NCBI RefSeq assembly: GCF_030997045.1
Contig: NZ_CP116899.1
Coordinates: 2,801,501 to 2,865,500 of the forward strand
Source of the DNA: Microbulbifer sp. TB1203
Lineage (GTDB): Bacteria > Pseudomonadota > Gammaproteobacteria > Pseudomonadales > Cellvibrionaceae
Direction: 5' to 3'
Length of the DNA stretch: 64,000 nucleotides
In this document: positions 25,423 to 33,661 of the stretch, piece after piece
Position numbering within the stretch: the stretch's first letter is position 1
Layout: each line of letters starts with the position of its first letter
The notes under the pieces: generated by a model
What the model saw: the letters and a program-made list of their open reading frames with translations, nothing else
The model's database searches: none
What the model was told of the DNA's origin: nothing
Made by a program: the position numbers and the translations under genes

Positions 25423-26606
25423 TGCGCGTCCCCCCCGTCCGGTGACACCACTTCACTCGCCGAGGGCAGCACCTCCACTGCGGCTTCGCCGGGCGCGGGC
25501 AGGTCGCCCTCTCCGGGCTCAAATTCCACACTGACAACCTCGCCGACGGAGACATATTCCTGGCCGACAGTGATCAGCGTGACCCGGGGCGGCAGGCCTC
25601 CAACCCAGACACCTTCGTCCGCGTCCCCAAACAGCTCGACGTTGGCGAAACCCACCCGGTTGCCGGCATCGAGGATACGCACGCCCAGGTCGCCGCGGTC
25701 GTCGAGAGTCAACAGTGAGGCATTGATCCGGTGCGCCAATATCTCACCGGTGGGCAGCGCCAGGCGCCCGCTGAGTCCCGCGCGCAATGCGGCCGAGGAA
25801 TTCTCCACCGCCACTTCCACCCGATAGGCGCGGGTCAGTTCGTCCGCTTGCCGGCTGATATAGCGCAGGCGCCCTCGCACTGTCTGCCCACCCTGCAGCT
25901 GCGCACTGGCAGGGCCGCCGATAGTGAGGCGGCCCACCTGCGCTTCGGACACCTCGCCCACCACCAGTATCGGGTCCAGGTCCAGCAGGGTGGCGCACTC
26001 CTCGCCGCGGCGAATGAAATCCCCCAGTTCCACCGCGCGGCTGTTGACCACGCCATCGAAGGGCGCGCGGATTTTCAGGTTGTCCACCGCCACTTGGGCC
26101 CGCTTGAATTCCGCCCGCGCGTCGGCCAGTGCCACTTCCTGCCCAGCCAGGTCGGTGTTCGACTGCAGCCCCTTTTTCTTCAGCCGCTGGGCGCCCTGGT
26201 AATCCAGCTCCGCCTTGCTCAGCGCGGCTTTGGCCCGGGCCAGGTTTTCCGGCCGATCCTCCGCTTCGATCTCGCAAATCACCTCGCCCTGCCTAACCGC
26301 ACGGCCCTCCTCCACCGGCAGCGCGACGATGGCACCATCCAGTTCCGCGCGCAGACGCACGCTGCGGTTCGGCTCCGTGCGGCTGTTTACCTGTACGCGA
26401 GTGAGGTAGGACTGGGCCCTGAGCCTTTTCGCCTGTACCCGCAGTGATTCGCCGGGGGCAGTTGCCCGGCTGTCGCCATCCCCCGGCGCCGACGATTGTC
26501 CACCGGAAAATACCAGGCCACTCAACAGCCACAGCAGGGCCAACAGAGCGATGATTGCGGCCACGCGGTAATTGCGCTGCCGCCAGAAGGTTGCAAAAAC
26601 TTTCAT
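25419..26606 (-). CDS. RND periplasmic adaptor (membrane fusion protein)
   Basis: 395 residues with an N-terminal membrane anchor, a biotinyl-lipoyl half (LDGAIVALPVEEGRAVRQGE), a short coiled-coil hairpin (KAALSKAELDYQGAQRLKKKGL) and a second lipoyl half (IRAPFDGVVNSRAVELGDF), then beta-barrel domains. It links the inner-membrane pump to the outer-membrane channel. Stop and pump start overlap (ATGA), giving coupled synthesis. It is first in the transcript, so any promoter lies in 26607-26987. Confidence 0.92.
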   Translation of the reverse strand: MKVFATFWRQRNYRVAAIIALLALLWLLSGLVFSGGQSSAPGDGDSRATAPGESLRVQAKRLRAQSYLTRVQVNSRTEPNRSVRLRAELDGAIVALPVEEGRAVRQGEVICEIEAEDRPENLARAKAALSKAELDYQGAQRLKKKGLQSNTDLAGQEVALADARAEFKRAQVAVDNLKIRAPFDGVVNSRAVELGDFIRRGEECATLLDLDPILVVGEVSEAQVGRLTIGGPASAQLQGGQTVRGRLRYISRQADELTRAYRVEVAVENSSAALRAGLSGRLALPTGEILAHRINASLLTLDDRGDLGVRILDAGNRVGFANVELFGDADEGVWVGGLPPRVTLITVGQEYVSVGEVVSVEFEPGEGDLPAPGEAAVEVLPSASEVVSPDGGDAQ

Positions 26607-26637
26607 CTCGAAAACCTTGCGGAGGGGAAAAAATCCA

Positions 26638-26671
26638 GCTTCCGCCAGAACCTCCGTATTCTGGCGGAAGG
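26638..26671. promoter_or_regulatory. Inverted repeat upstream of the RND adaptor gene
   Basis: GCTTCCGCCAGAA and TTCTGGCGGAAGG are inverted around CCTCCGTA, 32 bases before the adaptor start. The position fits an operator or leader hairpin for the RND operon; function is not shown. Confidence 0.4.
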
Positions 26672-26863
26672 CAAATTGTAGGCGGCGGATGCGGCCTGCG
26701 CAGCGAACATTTCTAGCGGAATGTGAAATTCACAAGGGTTATCGCGCCTGTCTTCGGCAAGTCGCCGCGGCAGAGCCTGCAAGCCTGCCGCGGGGGAAGG
26801 TCAAGGGGTGGGTGTGGTCGGTGGGAATTATAGATATCCTGTTTTAAATCAAGCTCCCATACT

Positions 26864-26932
26864 CGTCATACCGGCGCACGCCGGTTATCCAGTCCAGTGG
26901 CACCTGGGTTCCGGCCTGCGCCGGAACAACGA
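26864..26932. repeat. Palindromic intergenic repeat, family B (CGTCATACCGGCGCA type)
   Basis: CGTCATACCGGCGCACGCCGG on the left and CCGGCCTGCGCCGGAACAAC on the right, with the shared core TCCAGTCCAGTGGCACCTGG between. Confidence 0.7.
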
Positions 26933-26987
26933 ACGCGCGCGTGAGGGCGAACACAAGTTCCGCTCTATGGCGCCACAATTCCGGGTA

Positions 26988-27698
26988 TCAGGAAAGCATC
27001 GATTCGAGGAAGTCGGACATATCGGAACTCTCGTCCACCAGTTCACCGCTACCGAACTCCGCATTCCAGTCCAGCAGGATTCGCGCCAGGGCGCGGGCCT
27101 GGTCCGCAAGTGCCAGCAGTTCCTCGCGGCAGTTTTTCGGCCCGGTGTACAGCTTCAGTTTGCGGTGGCTGTCCGCCAGTTGGTGGGCGGGGTATTTGGA
27201 GCGATAGACTTCCAGCTTCCAGCGCAGGGAATGCACCATATTGCGGTAGAACACCAGTTTGGTGGGCAGCTGCAGCAGGGAGAAATCCTCCAGGTCGCCG
27301 AACAGGGTGCAGTCCACTGCCAGAACCTGGGTATCACGGCTGGCCGGCGCCGCCACGACAGTGGCGCTGCGCGGCTCTGCCAGCAGCATGGATAGATCGC
27401 CGAATACCTCGCCGGGGCGGATAACCGCCAGCGGGCGTTCCACCGCGTCGATTTTCCCCGTTGCCGCGCTCTCGACATGTACCTGCAGTTCGCCGCGCAA
27501 CAGGAAGTACACCCATTGGTCCACGTCCCCGGCGTTCAATAATTGTTCACCCGCCTGCAAGCTCACAAGCTGGGAACGCTTGAGCAACACGTCGTACTGC
27601 CATTCGCTGGTGGCGCGGATATCGCGAAACAGGTGAATGACATTGAGCAGGCGGTCCACGGCGTCCCGCGGATAATCACCAAGTGGTTTACTTTCCAT
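26988..27698 (-). CDS. Cyclic-nucleotide-binding-domain protein without visible DNA-binding domain
   Basis: 236 residues. Residues about 35-150 form a cNMP-binding beta barrel (RSQLVSLQAGEQLLNAGD, YFLLRGELQVHVES, RPGEVFGDLSMLLAEPRSATVVA). The phosphate-binding cassette (GEVFGDLSMLLAEPRSATV) is recognisable, with the key Arg. The C-terminal ~80 residues are helical and show no helix-turn-helix. It may be a standalone sensor or a signalling adaptor. Divergent from the TonB-domain gene. Confidence 0.75.
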   Translation of the reverse strand: MESKPLGDYPRDAVDRLLNVIHLFRDIRATSEWQYDVLLKRSQLVSLQAGEQLLNAGDVDQWVYFLLRGELQVHVESAATGKIDAVERPLAVIRPGEVFGDLSMLLAEPRSATVVAAPASRDTQVLAVDCTLFGDLEDFSLLQLPTKLVFYRNMVHSLRWKLEVYRSKYPAHQLADSHRKLKLYTGPKNCREELLALADQARALARILLDWNAEFGSGELVDESSDMSDFLESMLS

Positions 27699-28006
27699 CC
27701 GTCACTGATTACATATTGATTGAAAAAAAATTATATTGCGGCAACAGGCCCAGCGCATTCTATCGGCGGGAGGACCGCTGTCTCCCCCGCAAATCGCCAA
27801 ATTTGAGAAAACGAGACATTCTACCCATTTCGGGCTTGAACTCCATTGCAGTTGCAGTAGAGTTAGGCTGAGTCCAGATTAATTTGGTCAATAGTGCTAC
27901 TTGGTAGCCTATTTTTTAATCTGGCCGGCGCGCCTCGGGGGAGGGGGCGCCAAAACTCTTATCCGCCGGAAACTTCCCATCCGGAAAAAACAGACGCCGA
28001 AAAACA
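27699..28006. other. Divergent intergenic region
   Basis: 308 bases between the cNMP-binding gene (-) and the TonB-domain gene (+). AT-rich near the cNMP start and GC-rich near 27930-27960. No ORF, RNA or terminator seen; both promoters must lie here. Confidence 0.45.
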
Positions 28007-29179
28007 ATGAAACCGACAACACTCTTCACCGCCCTGTTGGTGTTTGCCGCGGCGCTATCCGCCAAAGCTGCACCACTGTTGAACGGTCTCGCTCTGGAGC
28101 AGCAGTTCAACAAAGACCGCTATATCGCCGCAGTTTACTCTGAAACTCTCGCCACTAGCGCCGGCACACTGCTGGACAACAACACACCCCGCCGCCTGGA
28201 AGTGCGCATCCTGGCCGACAGCCTGTCCGCTCGCAGCTTCCGCAACCAGTGGATGGAGGGTATCGCGATCAACAACCAGGGGGATATCCTGAGCGGCCAG
28301 GCGGAGAACATGGTGATCTTCGCCAACCTGTTCTCGGGCCGCCTGAAAAAGGGCGACCGGCTCAGCGTGGCCTTCGCCGCGGACAGCGGCACCACCAGCG
28401 TAGCCCTGAACGGCCTGCCCCTCGGCAAGATCGAGGACCGCGACTTCTTCAACACCCTGCTGCGCGCCTGGATCGGGCCGGTGCCTCCCTCCTCCGATTT
28501 TCGCGAAGGCCTGCTGGCCGAGGGACAGGTCTCCTCGTCTCTGCTCGGCCGCTACGAACTGCTCGAACCCAGTGCGGAGCGGATCGCGCAGCTGACCGAA
28601 CAGCTGGACGCGCGGGAGGCCGAAGCAACAGAGGCGGCAGCTGAGGAACAGCAAGTGGCCGCAGCCAAACCCGCGGCGGCCGTGCCTACAGTGAAGAAAC
28701 CGGCGTTAGCCGCCGCTATTCCTCCACCCACCCTCGCCTCCGTGGATGGAAAGCCGCAGGCAGCGGGGAAAGCCGCGCCCCAGCCCTCCAAACCCCAGGC
28801 CGCTGCCAAGCGCCGCCCCCCGGCTCCGGAAGAAGAGGAACTGGAAGAGGAGGAAGAGGAAGCTCCGCTCACCGCCGACCTGATCCTCGCCCGCCAGCTC
28901 TACCATTCCATGCTGCTGCGCCACACCTTCAAGAACACTCGCTATCCCCAGCGCGCCCAGGAGCGCGGGCAGGAAGGCAGCGTGCGGCTGAACGTGGTCA
29001 TCGACGCCCGGGGACAGGTAAAGGATATCCAGACGGTACAGGAATCCCGCTACTCCAGCCTCAACCGCGAGGCCCGTGAGGCCATCGAGCGCTCCAGCCC
29101 CTACCCGAAGGCGCCGGCGCAGTTGACCCAGAGCGAGTACCGCTTCACAGTGCCGATCACCTTCCGCCTGCCGGACTAG
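28007..29179 (+). CDS. Chalcone-isomerase-like domain fused to TonB C-terminal domain
   Basis: 390 residues. A signal peptide (MKPTTLFTALLVFAAALSAKA) leads into about 150 residues that resemble the bacterial periplasmic chalcone-isomerase-like family (DRYIAAVYSETLA, PRRLEVRILADSLSARSFRN, GDRLSVAFAADSGTTSVALN, FFNTLLRAWIGPVPPSSDFR). A low-complexity linker rich in Ala/Pro/Lys and a Glu run follow, then a TonB-type domain in the last ~90 residues (YPQRAQERGQEGSVRLNVVI, SSPYPKAPAQL). It lacks the classical N-terminal TonB membrane anchor, so energy coupling through ExbBD is doubtful. Confidence 0.7.
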   Translation: MKPTTLFTALLVFAAALSAKAAPLLNGLALEQQFNKDRYIAAVYSETLATSAGTLLDNNTPRRLEVRILADSLSARSFRNQWMEGIAINNQGDILSGQAENMVIFANLFSGRLKKGDRLSVAFAADSGTTSVALNGLPLGKIEDRDFFNTLLRAWIGPVPPSSDFREGLLAEGQVSSSLLGRYELLEPSAERIAQLTEQLDAREAEATEAAAEEQQVAAAKPAAAVPTVKKPALAAAIPPPTLASVDGKPQAAGKAAPQPSKPQAAAKRRPPAPEEEELEEEEEEAPLTADLILARQLYHSMLLRHTFKNTRYPQRAQERGQEGSVRLNVVIDARGQVKDIQTVQESRYSSLNREAREAIERSSPYPKAPAQLTQSEYRFTVPITFRLPD

Positions 29180-29324
29180 CGAACGGACTGATCCGGCCTG
29201 AGCTGGAGGAGACAGAGACGGCTTTGTCCCCTCCAGATCTCGCTTTGTCCTCGGACTTCTGTCTACTCTCAACCGCATCGGGCATACTATTGCGTTGAAT
29301 AATCAGCCAACGCAAAGGCCCGAT

Positions 29325-31394
29325 ATGAACAAATTCCTTCTATCTCTCGCCATCGCCGGTCTAATGGCTGGCTGCTCCAAATCAGAGGCGCCGCAAGCGG
29401 ACGAAAAGTCCGCAGACGCCACCGGCAGCGCCGCCGTCCAGCCGGCCGCACTCGGCTCCGGTGTGGACCTGGAGGCCATGAATACCTCGGTGCGCCCGCA
29501 GGACGACTTCTTCGCCTACGTAAACGGCGGTTGGATTGACAGCACCGAAATTCCCGCAGACAAATCCCGCTGGGGCTCCTTCGATCAACTGCGCGATACC
29601 AGTACCGAGCGGGTCAAGGCCCTGATCGCCGAAGCCGGCGAGAAAGCGGAAGATGCCGATGCGCAGAAAATCGGTGCCCTCTACAACAGCTTTATGGATG
29701 AGAAGAAGGTGGAGGCCCGGGGCCTTGCGGCCATCGAGGGCGAGCTGAAGAAAATCGACGGCATCAAATCCCGCGACGATCTATCCGGCTACTTCGCCTA
29801 CGCGGATTCCGTGGGCTACGACGCTCCCTTCGGTGTCTTTATCAACCAGGACGCCAAGGACGTGGAATCCTATATCGCCTACTTCTGGCAGGCAGGTCTG
29901 GGGCTGCCGGACCGCGACTACTACTTCGACGACTCGGAAAAAGGCAAAAAGCTGCAGCAGGCCTACAAAAAGTACCTCACCGAGGTGCAGCAACTGGCCG
30001 GGCTGGAAGATCCTCAGGCGGGAACCGAAGAGATCTACCAGTTGGAAAAAAGCCTCGCCGAACGCCAGTGGACCCGCGTGGACAACCGCGATCCGGATAA
30101 AACCTACAACAAAAGAACCCCGGAAGAACTGGCGCAGATGCTGCCGACCATCAACTGGGACCGCTACCTGCCGAAGGCCCAGCTGACGGGAGCGCAGGCA
30201 GTGATCGTCGGCCAGCCGGACTACCTGGAAGCGGCCAATAAAATTATCGCCGATACCAGCCTTCCCACCTGGCGCCGCTACCTGAAAATCAAACTGCTCA
30301 CCACCATGGCGCCCTATATGCACGGGGAGCTGGCCCAGGTGCGCTTCGACTTCTACGGCACCGCGTTGCGCGGCGTGGAGGAAATGGAACCGCGCTGGAA
30401 GCGCGCGGTGGAATTCGTGAACGGCTCCGCCGGCGAACTGGTGGGCAAACGCTACGTACAGAAGCACTTCCCGCCGGAAGCCAAGGCGCGCATGGTGGAA
30501 CTGGTGAACAACCTCAAGGCCGCCTACCGCGAATCCATCCAGTCACTCAGCTGGATGGGCGAGGAGACCAAGAAGGAAGCGCTCACCAAGCTGGACAATT
30601 TCACCACCAAGATCGGCTACCCGGACGAGTGGCGCGACTATAGCGCGCTGAAAGTCAGCGCCGACGACCTGGTCGGCAACGTGCTCGCCGCGCGCACCTT
30701 TTCCACCAACTACGAGCGCGCCAAGCTGGGCAAACCCCTGGACCGGGGCGAGTGGCATATGTTCCCGCAGACGGTAAACGCCTACTACAACCCGCCCATG
30801 AACGAAATCGTCTTCCCCGCGGCCATACTGCAGCCGCCCTTCTTCAATCTGGAAGCGGACGACGCGGTCAACTACGGTGCCATCGGCGGCGTGATCGGCC
30901 ACGAGATCGGCCACGGCTTCGACGACAAGGGCAGCAAGTTCGATGGCAAAGGCTACCTGAACAACTGGTGGACCGACTCCGACCGAGAGAACTTCGAGAA
31001 ACTCACCGGCAAGCTGGTGGCCCAGTACGACGCCTTCGAGCCGCTCCCGGGGGAACACATCAACGGCAACCTGACCCTGGGTGAAAATATCGGCGACCTC
31101 TCCGGCCTGGGCATCGCCTACAAGGCCTACAAGATGTCCCTGAATGGCAAAGAGGCCCCGGTTATCGACGGCTTCACCGGCGACCAGCGCCTGTTTTTGG
31201 GCTGGGCCCAGGTGTGGCGCAGCGCGATTCGCGACGAGGCGCTGAGCGCGCAACTGAAGACAGACCCTCACTCGCCCACCAAATACCGGGTGCTCGGGGT
31301 GTTGCCGAATATCTCCGCCTTTTACGAAGCGTTCGACGTGAAGGAGGGCGACAAGATGTATCTGCCCGAGGAAGAGCGGGTAGTGATCTGGTAA
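29325..31394 (+). CDS. M13-family (neprilysin-like) metallopeptidase lipoprotein
   Basis: 689 residues from ATG 29325, chosen because it starts a lipoprotein signal (MNKFLLSLAIAGLMAGC); a TTG ten codons upstream is less likely. The M13_N domain is followed by the catalytic domain with the VNAYYNPPMNEIVFPAAILQ motif, zinc motif HEIGH (GVIGHEIGHGFDD), the third ligand region GENIGDLSGL and the C-terminal FFLGWAQVWR-like segment. M13 enzymes cleave small peptides. Location: envelope, lipid anchored. Confidence 0.92.
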   Translation: MNKFLLSLAIAGLMAGCSKSEAPQADEKSADATGSAAVQPAALGSGVDLEAMNTSVRPQDDFFAYVNGGWIDSTEIPADKSRWGSFDQLRDTSTERVKALIAEAGEKAEDADAQKIGALYNSFMDEKKVEARGLAAIEGELKKIDGIKSRDDLSGYFAYADSVGYDAPFGVFINQDAKDVESYIAYFWQAGLGLPDRDYYFDDSEKGKKLQQAYKKYLTEVQQLAGLEDPQAGTEEIYQLEKSLAERQWTRVDNRDPDKTYNKRTPEELAQMLPTINWDRYLPKAQLTGAQAVIVGQPDYLEAANKIIADTSLPTWRRYLKIKLLTTMAPYMHGELAQVRFDFYGTALRGVEEMEPRWKRAVEFVNGSAGELVGKRYVQKHFPPEAKARMVELVNNLKAAYRESIQSLSWMGEETKKEALTKLDNFTTKIGYPDEWRDYSALKVSADDLVGNVLAARTFSTNYERAKLGKPLDRGEWHMFPQTVNAYYNPPMNEIVFPAAILQPPFFNLEADDAVNYGAIGGVIGHEIGHGFDDKGSKFDGKGYLNNWWTDSDRENFEKLTGKLVAQYDAFEPLPGEHINGNLTLGENIGDLSGLGIAYKAYKMSLNGKEAPVIDGFTGDQRLFLGWAQVWRSAIRDEALSAQLKTDPHSPTKYRVLGVLPNISAFYEAFDVKEGDKMYLPEEERVVIW

Positions 31395-31407
31395 ATGCCA
31401 GTTTGCT

Positions 31408-31498
31408 CGTCATACCGGCGCAGGAACGTCATGCCGGACTTGATCCGGTACCGGTATCCAGTCCAGTGGCTCTGGGTTCCTGCTGCGCCGGTATGACG
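31408..31498. repeat. Palindromic intergenic repeat, family B, nested form
   Basis: The outer arms CGTCATACCGGCGCAGGA and TCCTGCTGCGCCGGTATGACG enclose a second copy-like core (GTCATGCCGGACTTGATCCG ... CCGGTATCCAGTCCAGTGG). Starts 13 bases after the M13 peptidase stop. Confidence 0.8.
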
Positions 31499-31645
31499 AA
31501 AACACGGTATAAGGGCGAAGCTTGTGTTCGTCCTTATACCGCGTAACAGATCTGAGCATGTCCCGATTCCAGCCTCCGCTCCCAGCTTAGCCTAGTCCCG
31601 TCTTTTCGCTTACCATAGGGCGATACCATCACAGGGGAGACGCCC

Positions 31646-33529
31646 ATGGCCCACCAGAACCAGTTCCAACTGCTGGCCAGCCGCCGCTTTCTGCCGTTTT
31701 TCCTCACCCAGTTCCTCGGCGCCTTCAACGACAATGTGTTCAAAAGCGCGCTGATGGTGATGATCGCCTTTCGCCTCGCCGCGGATCAGGCCAATGCACT
31801 GAACAACCTGGCCGCGGGGCTGTTTATCCTGCCCTTCTTCCTGTTTTCCGCCACCGCGGGCCAACTGGCGGACAAATACGACAAGAGCCTACTAATCCGG
31901 CGCATCAAGCTGGCGGAAATCGGCATCAGCATGGTGGGCGTGGTGGCGCTGATCAGCGGCAGCAACTCCCTGTGCCTGGTGGTGCTCTTCCTGCTCGGTG
32001 TGCAATCCGCCTTCTTCGGCCCGATCAAGTACGCGATTCTGCCCCAGCATCTGCGCAAATCGGAGCTGGTGGGCGGCAACGCCCTGGTGGAAATGGCCAC
32101 CTTCGTCGCCATTCTCGGCGGCACCATCGTGGGCACCATTCTCTCCGGCGCCAGCGATGCCGGCGGCGGCAGTCAATGGATCGGCGGCCTGATTATCGCT
32201 ATCGCGCTGGTGGGCTATCTCGTATGCCGCGCGATTCCCGGCGCCGCGGCGCCGGTGCCGGAGCTGAAAATCGACCTGAATCCCATCAGCCAGACAACGC
32301 GCATGCTGCGGGAGGTGGTCAAGACACCATCGATCTTCTACGCCATCGTCGGCATCTCCTGGTTCTGGCTGCTGGGTGCCGCCTACCTGACCCAGATACC
32401 GAGTTTCGGCAAAAACGTGCTGGGCGGGGACGAACCGCTGGTTGCCCTGCTGCTGTGCAGTTTTACCATCGGTGTGGCCATCGGCTCGCTGCTGTGTGAA
32501 CGGCTCTCCGGCGGCCGTATCGAACTGGGCCTGGTACCGCTGGGGGCCGCCGGCCTGACCTACGGCGGCATCGCCCTGTCGGTGATCGGCGGCAACCTGT
32601 CGCCGCTGACCGAGGTCTCCCTGGCCGCCTTCTGGGCCAGTCCGGGGGCCAAGGCGTTCCTGCTGCACCTGGCACTGATCGGCGTATTCGGCGGCCTCTA
32701 TATCGTGCCCCTCTACGCGATGATCCAGGAGCGCACCCAAAAAGCCCTGCGCGCGCGGGTGATCGCCGTCACCAACATCATGAACTCAATGTTTATGGTG
32801 ATTTCCGCCCTACTCGGCATCGTATTCCTGAGCCTGCTCGACTTCAGCATCCCGCAGTTCTTTATGGTGATCGCACTGATGAACGCCGCGGTGGCGGTAT
32901 TCGTATTCGCCAAGGTGCCGGAATTCGCCATGCGCCTGCTGGTCTGGCTGCTGTCCCACACCATGTACCGGGTGAATCACGAAGGATTGGATCGGGTACC
33001 CGACGAGGGCCCGGCCATCATCGCCTGCAACCACGTCAGCTATGTGGACGCCCTGCTGCTGGCCGGCGCCGTGCGCCGCCCCATCCGCTTTATCATGTAC
33101 AAGCCGATCTACGAGATTCCGGTGCTGCACTTTATCTTCCGCACCGGCCGCGCCATTCCCATCTGCTCAAAACAGAAAGACCCCGAAGGCTACGAGCGGG
33201 CCTTCGAGGAAATAGAACAGGGTTTAAAGAACGGCGACCTGCTGTGCATCTTCCCCGAGGGCCAGTTGACCAAAGACGGAGAGCTGCAGCCGTTCAAGGC
33301 GGGGATCGAGAAAATCCTCAGCCGCACCCCGGTGCCGGTGGTTCCCATGGCCCTGCGCGGCCTCTGGGGCAGCTTCTTCAGCCACCGCGGCGGAACCGCT
33401 TTTACCACCTGGCCGCGCAGATTCTGGTCGCGGGTCAGCGTGGTGGCCGGCGAACCACTGGATGCGGCGGCGGCCAAGGCCGAGCGCTTGCAGGAGCAGG
33501 TGTTGGGGTTGCGGGGGGAGCAGCGGTGA
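31646..33529 (+). CDS. LplT-like MFS transporter fused to PlsC-type acyltransferase
   Basis: 627 residues. The first ~420 form an MFS protein close to lysophospholipid transporter LplT (FLPFFLTQFLGAFNDNVFKSAL, LVGGNALVEMATFVAILGG). Residues about 440-620 are a PlsC-type acyltransferase with NHVSYVDALL (HX4D box), FPEGQLTKDGEL and VPVVPMALRG. In E. coli LplT and Aas are separate and Aas also carries an acyl-ACP synthetase domain; here that third domain is absent. Likely role: flip lysophospholipid inward and re-acylate it. Acyl donor is uncertain. Confidence 0.88.
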   Translation: MAHQNQFQLLASRRFLPFFLTQFLGAFNDNVFKSALMVMIAFRLAADQANALNNLAAGLFILPFFLFSATAGQLADKYDKSLLIRRIKLAEIGISMVGVVALISGSNSLCLVVLFLLGVQSAFFGPIKYAILPQHLRKSELVGGNALVEMATFVAILGGTIVGTILSGASDAGGGSQWIGGLIIAIALVGYLVCRAIPGAAAPVPELKIDLNPISQTTRMLREVVKTPSIFYAIVGISWFWLLGAAYLTQIPSFGKNVLGGDEPLVALLLCSFTIGVAIGSLLCERLSGGRIELGLVPLGAAGLTYGGIALSVIGGNLSPLTEVSLAAFWASPGAKAFLLHLALIGVFGGLYIVPLYAMIQERTQKALRARVIAVTNIMNSMFMVISALLGIVFLSLLDFSIPQFFMVIALMNAAVAVFVFAKVPEFAMRLLVWLLSHTMYRVNHEGLDRVPDEGPAIIACNHVSYVDALLLAGAVRRPIRFIMYKPIYEIPVLHFIFRTGRAIPICSKQKDPEGYERAFEEIEQGLKNGDLLCIFPEGQLTKDGELQPFKAGIEKILSRTPVPVVPMALRGLWGSFFSHRGGTAFTTWPRRFWSRVSVVAGEPLDAAAAKAERLQEQVLGLRGEQR

Positions 33530-33583
33530 GGAGCTGTCGATATCGACTGGCCTCACCGCTAAACCGATTGGTACTGACTTAAT

Positions 33584-33614
33584 TGTAGGATGGGCAAAGC
33601 GAAGCGTGCCCATC
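33584..33614. repeat. Short intergenic repeat, family F (GTAGGATGGGCAAAGCGAAG type)
   Basis: TGTAGGATGGGCAAAGCGAA followed by GCGTGCCCATC. A longer copy with both arms lies at 38582-38662. Confidence 0.75.
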
Positions 33615-33661
33615 AAGGCCGTGGCAGATGGGCAGGCCAATTTTGCGATTTTAAGGATGCC

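Larger units (their letters stand above)
26607..26987. other. Intergenic region upstream of the RND operon
   Basis: 381 bases. The right half holds a family B palindromic repeat (26864-26932). The left half has short direct repeats of CTTCCGCCAGAA / TTCTGGCGGAAG near 26638-26672 forming an inverted repeat 12 bases per arm, which could be an operator or terminator of the adaptor gene's leader. No regulator gene is next to the pump. Confidence 0.45.
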
